A stretch of 64,000 nt of DNA. Source: Glaciihabitans sp. GTDB taxonomy: Bacteria; Actinomycetota; Actinomycetes; Actinomycetales; Microbacteriaceae. Shown here in pieces: positions 62,331 to 64,000 of the stretch (position 1 is the stretch's first letter; every line of letters starts with the position of its first letter). The DNA is taken from assembly GCA_025464095.1 (NCBI GenBank), contig JAODMF010000004.1, forward strand, positions 310,001-374,000, written 5' to 3'. The notes beneath the pieces are model-generated. The model worked only from the letters and a program-made list of their open reading frames with translations. It ran no database searches and was not told where the DNA came from. A program made the position numbers and the translations under genes.

Positions 62331-62341
62331 TGGCGCTCCGC

Positions 62342-62347
62342 TACAGT
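62342..62347 (+). promoter_or_regulatory. Leaderless -10 box (TACAGT) of small membrane protein
   Basis: TACAGT, six bases, then the ATG at 62354. It lies over the start of the divergent tape-measure gene. Confidence 0.5.
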
Positions 62348-62353
62348 TCCTTC

Positions 62354-62779
62354 ATGGACCCGTTCTGGATTGCAGTCGTAAGCGCGGGGTCTGCGGTAGT
62401 TGGCGCGTTTGTCGGTGCACTTCCCAACCTTTTGCAGTCGCGTGCGAAGCGTAAGGAAAGAGAAAACAACCGCGCTGGACAGGTGGAAATTGAGCGGTTC
62501 GATCGTGCGATTAGCTTCGTAGACTCCATCACAATTTTCTCGGGTGCCTCCATGTGGCACGAAACAGTCAAACTCAACCGAGCCGCTAGCCGTCTGATTT
62601 CGACTTTGCGCCCTGGTGAGGCCCCCGTCGCCTCCTATGTGCGTCGCTCCGTAGATCGCGTTCGCAGTGAAACCACACCGGCCCAACGGCTCGCGATTGC
62701 CAACGAAGTTGCGGATGAGATCTTCAAGTTCCTTCGAGGGGACGTAACGGCTGACGGAATCGGCGGCCTGATTCATTGA
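62354..62779 (+). CDS. Small membrane-anchored protein in prophage region
   Basis: 141 residues. One N-terminal membrane helix (FWIAVVSAGSAVVGAFVGAL), then a basic stretch (QSRAKRKERENNR) placing the helical C-terminal domain in the cytoplasm. The C-terminal part (ASMWHETVKLNRAASRLIST) has no family recognised. Opposite strand to the surrounding phage genes and has a leaderless promoter. It may be cargo. Confidence 0.6.
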   Translation: MDPFWIAVVSAGSAVVGAFVGALPNLLQSRAKRKERENNRAGQVEIERFDRAISFVDSITIFSGASMWHETVKLNRAASRLISTLRPGEAPVASYVRRSVDRVRSETTPAQRLAIANEVADEIFKFLRGDVTADGIGGLIH

Positions 62780-63027
62780 GCAACTTCCCGGAGTAGGGCG
62801 CCGAGACCGTCGCCATCGGCGGTGGTCGCTGGGGCGCGCTTGATGAGTGCGCGGTACGCCGTTCCGTAGCTCGTCGCCAGGGCGGCGGTCGGCTCGCTGT
62901 CGAGTTGCGCGGCCAGGATGCGGAGCTGAGCGACGGCGGGAGCGTCCAGTGGGGTAAGCCACGGCTTAGCGGCTGCAATCATGTCGTTAGTCGCCTCGAT
63001 CATGGGGCTTTCGGGTGAGTCGGCCAT
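62773..63027 (-). CDS. Hypothetical phage protein (small terminase-like pattern)
   Basis: 84 residues from ATG at 63027, behind TAGGAG eight bases upstream. The sequence MIEATNDMIAAAKPWLTPLD, VAQLRILAAQLDSEPTAALA, and LIKRAPATTADGDGLGALLR has a helical layout reminiscent of small terminase subunits of actinophages, and it lies downstream of an HNH gene, where such genes are often found. This is a weak inference. Overlaps the convergent gene by 7 bp. Confidence 0.45.
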   Translation of the reverse strand: MADSPESPMIEATNDMIAAAKPWLTPLDAPAVAQLRILAAQLDSEPTAALATSYGTAYRALIKRAPATTADGDGLGALLREVAQ

Positions 63028-63135
63028 CGTTTGGCTCCTATCGGTCAAAGTGTTTGCGGTCTTGCGTAAAAATGAAGGCTTGGGGCGGGGTGATCTGGCG
63101 CTCGCTCAGAAAATCGCGACGAGGTTTTGGTCTTG

Positions 63136-63399
63136 TCACGCGGCATCGAGCCATATCGTGTTCACCCAATTCACGCGAGCCATCACCTTGTCTTGCTTAG
63201 CTGCGTTGCACGACCTACATGCGGCGACCAGGTTCGTCGTCTCGTCGCGCCCGCCCGCTACCCTGGGCGTGATGTGATCGGCCGTTGCGTCGTCGCCCTC
63301 AAGCGCCTTGTTGCAGTAGGTACAGACCCAGCCATCCCGCTCGAGAACGGCCAGCCTGAGCCGGTGCCATGCCGTGCCCCGCGATGAGTGCGCGCTCAT
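63136..63399 (-). CDS. HNH endonuclease
   Basis: 87 residues. The HNH fold is clear: CTYC and CRSC zinc pairs, ATADHITPRVAGG with the catalytic His, and NLVAACRSCNAAK with Asn. Small HNH nucleases of this type lie beside the terminase in many phages and assist DNA packaging. Overlaps the upstream gene by ATGA. Between this gene and 63027 is a 108-bp gap with nothing evident. Confidence 0.88.
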   Translation of the reverse strand: MSAHSSRGTAWHRLRLAVLERDGWVCTYCNKALEGDDATADHITPRVAGGRDETTNLVAACRSCNAAKQDKVMARVNWVNTIWLDAA

Positions 63400-63686
63400 G
63401 CTGCCGCCCTCTCTGCTCGCCGCACACGCTCACGGCAGGCACGACACCGCGCGTCGGCATACACCTGCCGACGGGTACACCACGGCTCGCAACAGGTCAG
63501 CTCGGCTTCGTCGTAGACGCGAGGCGCAAGCCCGGCCTGATTAGCGTGTTGGTCGGCGTGATCCTCGGCGAACGCGCAGGCATCGAGCACCGGGAACCAC
63601 GTCCGTGGGCAGAACTCGCAAGCTACGAGTGACCAGCCGAAGGCGGGCGATGGCTCTTCGATCCAGATGCGCCGGTCGGTGGTCAT
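63396..63686 (-). CDS. Small Cys-rich putative zinc-binding protein
   Basis: 96 residues from ATG at 63686. It has CEFC near residue 24, then TCCEPWC and CRAC: several Cys pairs that can hold zinc, and a basic C-terminal tail RERVRRAERAAA. No family recognised. Overlaps the HNH start and the upstream gene's stop by ATGA, so the three are one operon. Confidence 0.65.
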   Translation of the reverse strand: MTTDRRIWIEEPSPAFGWSLVACEFCPRTWFPVLDACAFAEDHADQHANQAGLAPRVYDEAELTCCEPWCTRRQVYADARCRACRERVRRAERAAA

Positions 63687-64000
63687 GCTGCTCGCCGCTC
63701 AGGGTTGCGGTGTTCGGCGCACAGCACGTCAGGGAGGTCTTCGCTCCTCGCGACGATGTTCATGCAGCCGGGCCGAGCGCAGTCGATAGCGTGCATCGGC
63801 GCAAGGATGCGATGGGGCTTGGCCTTTACGCCGTGCCAATACTTCGCGTGATTGATCGCGGTGCGGTGCACACGTTCGCCCCATCGCCAGGTCGAGAAGG
63901 AGCACGCCGAACAGCGGACCACGGACACAGCTCCCGACCAGTCGAACGTGACAGGCCCGATGCGCCAAACGCCGGGGTCGGCGAACTCGCCGAGGGCTTG
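63683..64000 (-). CDS. Cys-rich putative zinc-binding protein, 5' end outside window
   Basis: A frame that is open from the right edge to 63683. A GTG at 63928 would give 81 residues beginning MSVVRCSACSF, but the 24 codons before it (EFADPGVWRIGPVTFDWSGA) read like real protein, so the gene probably starts beyond the window. It has CSAC with His residues later (RTAINHAKYWHG), then CARPGC and CAEH: two likely zinc sites. Overlaps the next gene by four bases. Confidence 0.6.
   Translation of the reverse strand, partial: QALGEFADPGVWRIGPVTFDWSGAVSVVRCSACSFSTWRWGERVHRTAINHAKYWHGVKAKPHRILAPMHAIDCARPGCMNIVARSEDLPDVLCAEHRNPERRAA

Larger units (their letters stand above)
59517..64000. mobile_element. 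Degraded prophage-like element, left part
   Basis: From the recO break point to the right edge: unknown small genes, a TIGR02391-like gene, a frameshifted tape-measure gene, an HNH nuclease and zinc-binding proteins, mostly on the minus strand. Head, portal and large terminase genes, expected between the HNH/terminase end and the tape measure, are absent, so the element is defective. The integrase and the right end, with the rest of recO, are outside the window. Confidence 0.65.

Overview
The window is 64 kb of a high-GC actinobacterial chromosome, most likely from the family Microbacteriaceae. The evidence is the protein families, the actinobacterial gene order (comEA-comEC-holA, rpsT, lepA, hemW, hrcA-dnaJ, rsmE, HIT, phoH, ybeY, CBS protein, era, leuA, recO start), the actinobacterial-type LeuA, and frequent leaderless start codons. 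No rRNA, tRNA or CRISPR array was seen. Database identity could not be tested.

Layout. 1-5.4 kb: a GH15 glucoamylase-like gene (cut by the window edge) divergent from a glucose-6-phosphate dehydrogenase, then a leftward group of methyltransferase, APP1-type phosphatase and SRAP/YedK protein. 5.5-10.5 kb: a TetR regulator, a four-gene osmoprotectant-type ABC importer and a DedA membrane protein. 10.5-12.6 kb: divergent pabC and pabB separated by 11 bp. 12.6-13.3 kb: a non-coding repeat tract. 13.3-20.3 kb: leuS, comEA, comEC, holA, rpsT. 20.5-26.5 kb: a small HTH protein, an aminotransferase, a TIGR01777-type epimerase, a 55-bp tandem repeat, lepA and small membrane proteins. 26.5-32.3 kb: a secreted GH43 arabinanase-like enzyme under a palindromic operator, DUF1990, a HAD phosphatase, hemW and two DUF4870 proteins.

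32.4-49.2 kb is the conserved heat-shock/ribosome-maturation block hrcA-dnaJ // rsmE-HIT-phoH-ybeY-CBS-era. About 9.7 kb sits inside it: a TetR regulator, a GH3 beta-glucosidase and a complete peptide/oligosaccharide-type ABC importer, probably a beta-glucoside uptake and hydrolysis operon. 49.2-53.4 kb is a NarL-type two-component system followed by a MacB/FtsX-like ABC transporter. 53.6-59.4 kb holds a PrmC-like methyltransferase, leuA with a leucine leader peptide, alr, ddl and a TRIC-family channel.

From about 59.5 kb to the right edge is a degraded prophage-like element. It appears to be inserted after the ninth codon of recO. It carries a frameshifted tail tape-measure gene, an HNH nuclease, small zinc-binding proteins, a TIGR02391/Ymh-like gene and a small membrane protein.

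Two window-wide patterns stand out. Fifteen start codons (including two very short upstream ORFs and one TTG) lie exactly six bases after a TANNNT -10 box, which indicates leaderless transcription. Several families of palindromic or tandem repeats sit directly after stop codons.
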